Under the pieces are notes generated by a model that was not told where the DNA came from, ran no database searches, and saw nothing but the letters and a program-made list of their open reading frames with translations. The translations under genes and the position numbers were made by a program. 64,000 bases of DNA from Carnobacterium_A antarcticum (lineage in GTDB: Bacteria; Bacillota; Bacilli; Lactobacillales; Carnobacteriaceae): the NCBI RefSeq assembly GCF_042658365.1, contig NZ_JBHSQC010000025.1; one strand, given 5' to 3'. Of this stretch, positions 62,453-64,000 are shown in pieces. Within the stretch, counting starts at the first letter, position 1. Each line of letters begins with the position of its first letter.

Positions 62453-64000
62453 TTAGTGATTTTCAACAGAAGCCCATTTGTAAGAGTATCCAGGTCCTAC
62501 TAAGTGTGTACCAATATTTTTAACATAAGGTTTTTCTAAAATTGCGTTATAGCGTTGGTAAATTGGTCCGATAGCTGCTTGATCAAGTAAGATTTTTTCA
62601 GCTTCGATCATATCTGCCCATCTTTGTTCTGGATCATTGATATGTGTGGAACCGATGCTCTCAATTAACGCGTCATACTCTGGAATAGCAATACTTGCTT
62701 TGTTATTTGAGTTCGTACTTTCAAACAATTCTAAAAAGTTGATTGGATCTGCATAGTCTGCTCCCCAGCCAGCCATTTGAATGTCATAGTCTTGACGTTG
62801 ATTTACATCAATACGGACGTTAAACGGCACTGAACGAATACTGATCTCCAAACCTGGAAGGTTTTGCATCAGTTGTCCTTGCATATATTCAGAAGATTTT
62901 TTCGCATTTTCAGAATCATCTGAAAGCAATTCTAATTTCAATGAATCTTCGCCCAGTTCAGCTAAACCTTTTTTCATGTACTCTTGTGCTGCTTTAATAT
63001 CATAACTTAACAAATCGCCGTTTTCTTCACGGAAATCTTGATCTGTTTCAGGGTTCTTAGCTAGACCAGCTGGTACTAACCCATTTGCTGGCAATGAACC
63101 ATTTTGCAATACCGTTTTAGCATAGGCTTCTTTATCAAATGCCATTGAAATAGCTTTACGGATATTTTCATTTGCTAATGGTGTTGGTTTGCCATCACGT
63201 TCTTGGTTGTATTTAAAATAAAAGACAGATGATGTTGGTTCTGATTTCAAATCAGGATCGCCTTCTTTGGTTTGAACATACTCACCTGACAACTTGATCG
63301 TATCAACACTGCCTGCATCGTATAAATTGATTGCAGTTGATGTTTCTTTAACCACATCTACATTGATTTGCTCTAATTCAACTGTGCTAGCGTCCCAATA
63401 AGTATCATTTTTCTTGTAAGACCAGCTTAAACCAGTACCATCCCAATCCGTTAAAACAAATGGTCCGTTATACAAGAGGTTGTCGCTATTTGAAGCATAT
63501 TGGCTTCCTTTTTCAGTCACATATGCTTCGTTTTGAGGCAAGAACATTGATAATGACAACAAATCTTTAAAGTACGGTACTTCTGCAGCCAACTGAACTT
63601 CTAACGTTTTTTCATCAATGGCTTGAACGCCTAACTCTTCAGGAGCCATATCCCCTGCACTAATTTCTTCCGCATTTTCGATTACTCCAGACATCATATA
63701 AGAGTATTGTGAAGCAGATTCTGGATCTACGAGACGACGCCATGCAAAAACAAAATCGTTAGCAGTAACAGGCTCTCCATTTGACCAATTTGCGTCTTCT
63801 TTGATTTTGAATGTATACGTTAAACCATCTTCGCTGATTGTTGGGTCTTCAGACGCCATTGCGAGCTCTGGCTCGTTCTTTAGATTCAAACGATACAATC
63901 CTTCTAGCACATTGTTCATGACTGTAGAGCCCACTGTATCTGTATTTAAAACAGAATCCATTGTTGGGATTTCAGCCGTTTCAATCAAATTCAATTCTTG
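62453..64000 (-). CDS. oppA: Oligopeptide ABC transporter substrate-binding protein OppA, 5' end outside window
   Basis: The frame is open to the window edge; about 515 residues of the C-terminal part are present, ending GYSYKWASVENH. SBP family 5 text is clear: MDSVLNTDTVGSTVMNNVLEGLYRL, YTFKIKEDANWSNGEPVTANDFVFAWRRLVDP and the late WGADYADPINFLELF. The lipoprotein signal lies beyond the edge. It binds peptides for the Opp permease. It is 7 kb from oppBCDF. Confidence 0.93.
   Translation of the reverse strand, partial: QELNLIETAEIPTMDSVLNTDTVGSTVMNNVLEGLYRLNLKNEPELAMASEDPTISEDGLTYTFKIKEDANWSNGEPVTANDFVFAWRRLVDPESASQYSYMMSGVIENAEEISAGDMAPEELGVQAIDEKTLEVQLAAEVPYFKDLLSLSMFLPQNEAYVTEKGSQYASNSDNLLYNGPFVLTDWDGTGLSWSYKKNDTYWDASTVELEQINVDVVKETSTAINLYDAGSVDTIKLSGEYVQTKEGDPDLKSEPTSSVFYFKYNQERDGKPTPLANENIRKAISMAFDKEAYAKTVLQNGSLPANGLVPAGLAKNPETDQDFREENGDLLSYDIKAAQEYMKKGLAELGEDSLKLELLSDDSENAKKSSEYMQGQLMQNLPGLEISIRSVPFNVRIDVNQRQDYDIQMAGWGADYADPINFLELFESTNSNNKASIAIPEYDALIESIGSTHINDPEQRWADMIEAEKILLDQAAIGPIYQRYNAILEKPYVKNIGTHLVGPGYSYKWASVENH

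Overview
The window is low-GC Firmicute DNA with the gene order of a lactic acid bacterium. The marker blocks are the yqeGH-yhbY-nadD-yqeK-rsfS-yqeM cluster, the trpS/opp/spx/mecA/coiA/pepF/spxH/yjbK/relQ/nadK block known from Bacillus and relatives, ptsHI, clpE with CtsR boxes, and the paired diacylglycerol glycosyltransferases. Protein style and content suggest Carnobacterium or a close relative; this is recall, not a search result. A 10-base N run inside a transposase shows the source is a gapped draft assembly.

Left end (1 to about 7,800): the right-hand part of a prophage or phage-like element. Leftward early genes (an AAA ATPase cut by the window edge, several small phage ORFs, a Bro-N antirepressor, a Cro-like regulator) face rightward lysogeny genes (short CI-like repressor, ImmA-type metallopeptidase, a PH/SHOCT protein, a three-gene ParA operon of unknown role, tyrosine integrase). 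The switch region has two promoters pointing at each other, each with an operator-like inverted repeat in its -35/-10 spacer. Three rightward genes are each preceded by a related minus-strand unit (extended -10, hairpin, U-run) that looks like a small RNA gene. The ParA operon and these units are the least explained parts of the window.

Middle (7,891 to 40,400): mostly core genes on the minus strand. These are rpmF-yceD, tmcAL, recQ, the yqe cluster (tRNA/ribosome maturation and NAD synthesis), a DapG-type aspartokinase with the hom-thrC-thrB threonine operon, ykuJ, a beta-hydroxyacid dehydrogenase, the glycolipid glycosyltransferase pair, ptsHI, clpE (plus strand, CtsR-controlled), a DUF1827 protein, prfC, a membrane-anchored nuclease, an NADH oxidase, an AI-2E-family membrane protein, an M42 peptidase, a GNAT acetyltransferase and a ComEC-like metallo-hydrolase. 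A gene-free stretch at 38,158-38,574 holds four consecutive hairpins, three of them spaced about 50 bp apart with related stems.

Right part (40,471 to 64,000): mgtE, then the conserved stress/competence/alarmone block (RluD-type synthase, nadK, relQ, CYTH protein, spxH, pepF, coiA, mecA, spx), the oppBCDF operon without an adjacent oppA, trpS, an ISL3-family transposase interrupted by the assembly gap, lplA with a YhfI-type hydrolase, hemY, a second M42 peptidase and a 5'-truncated OppA gene. SpxH, MecA and Spx belong to one ClpXP/ClpCP stress and competence circuit. RelQ and NadK control (p)ppGpp and NADP. The Opp genes, PepF and the M42 enzymes form a peptide uptake and hydrolysis set.
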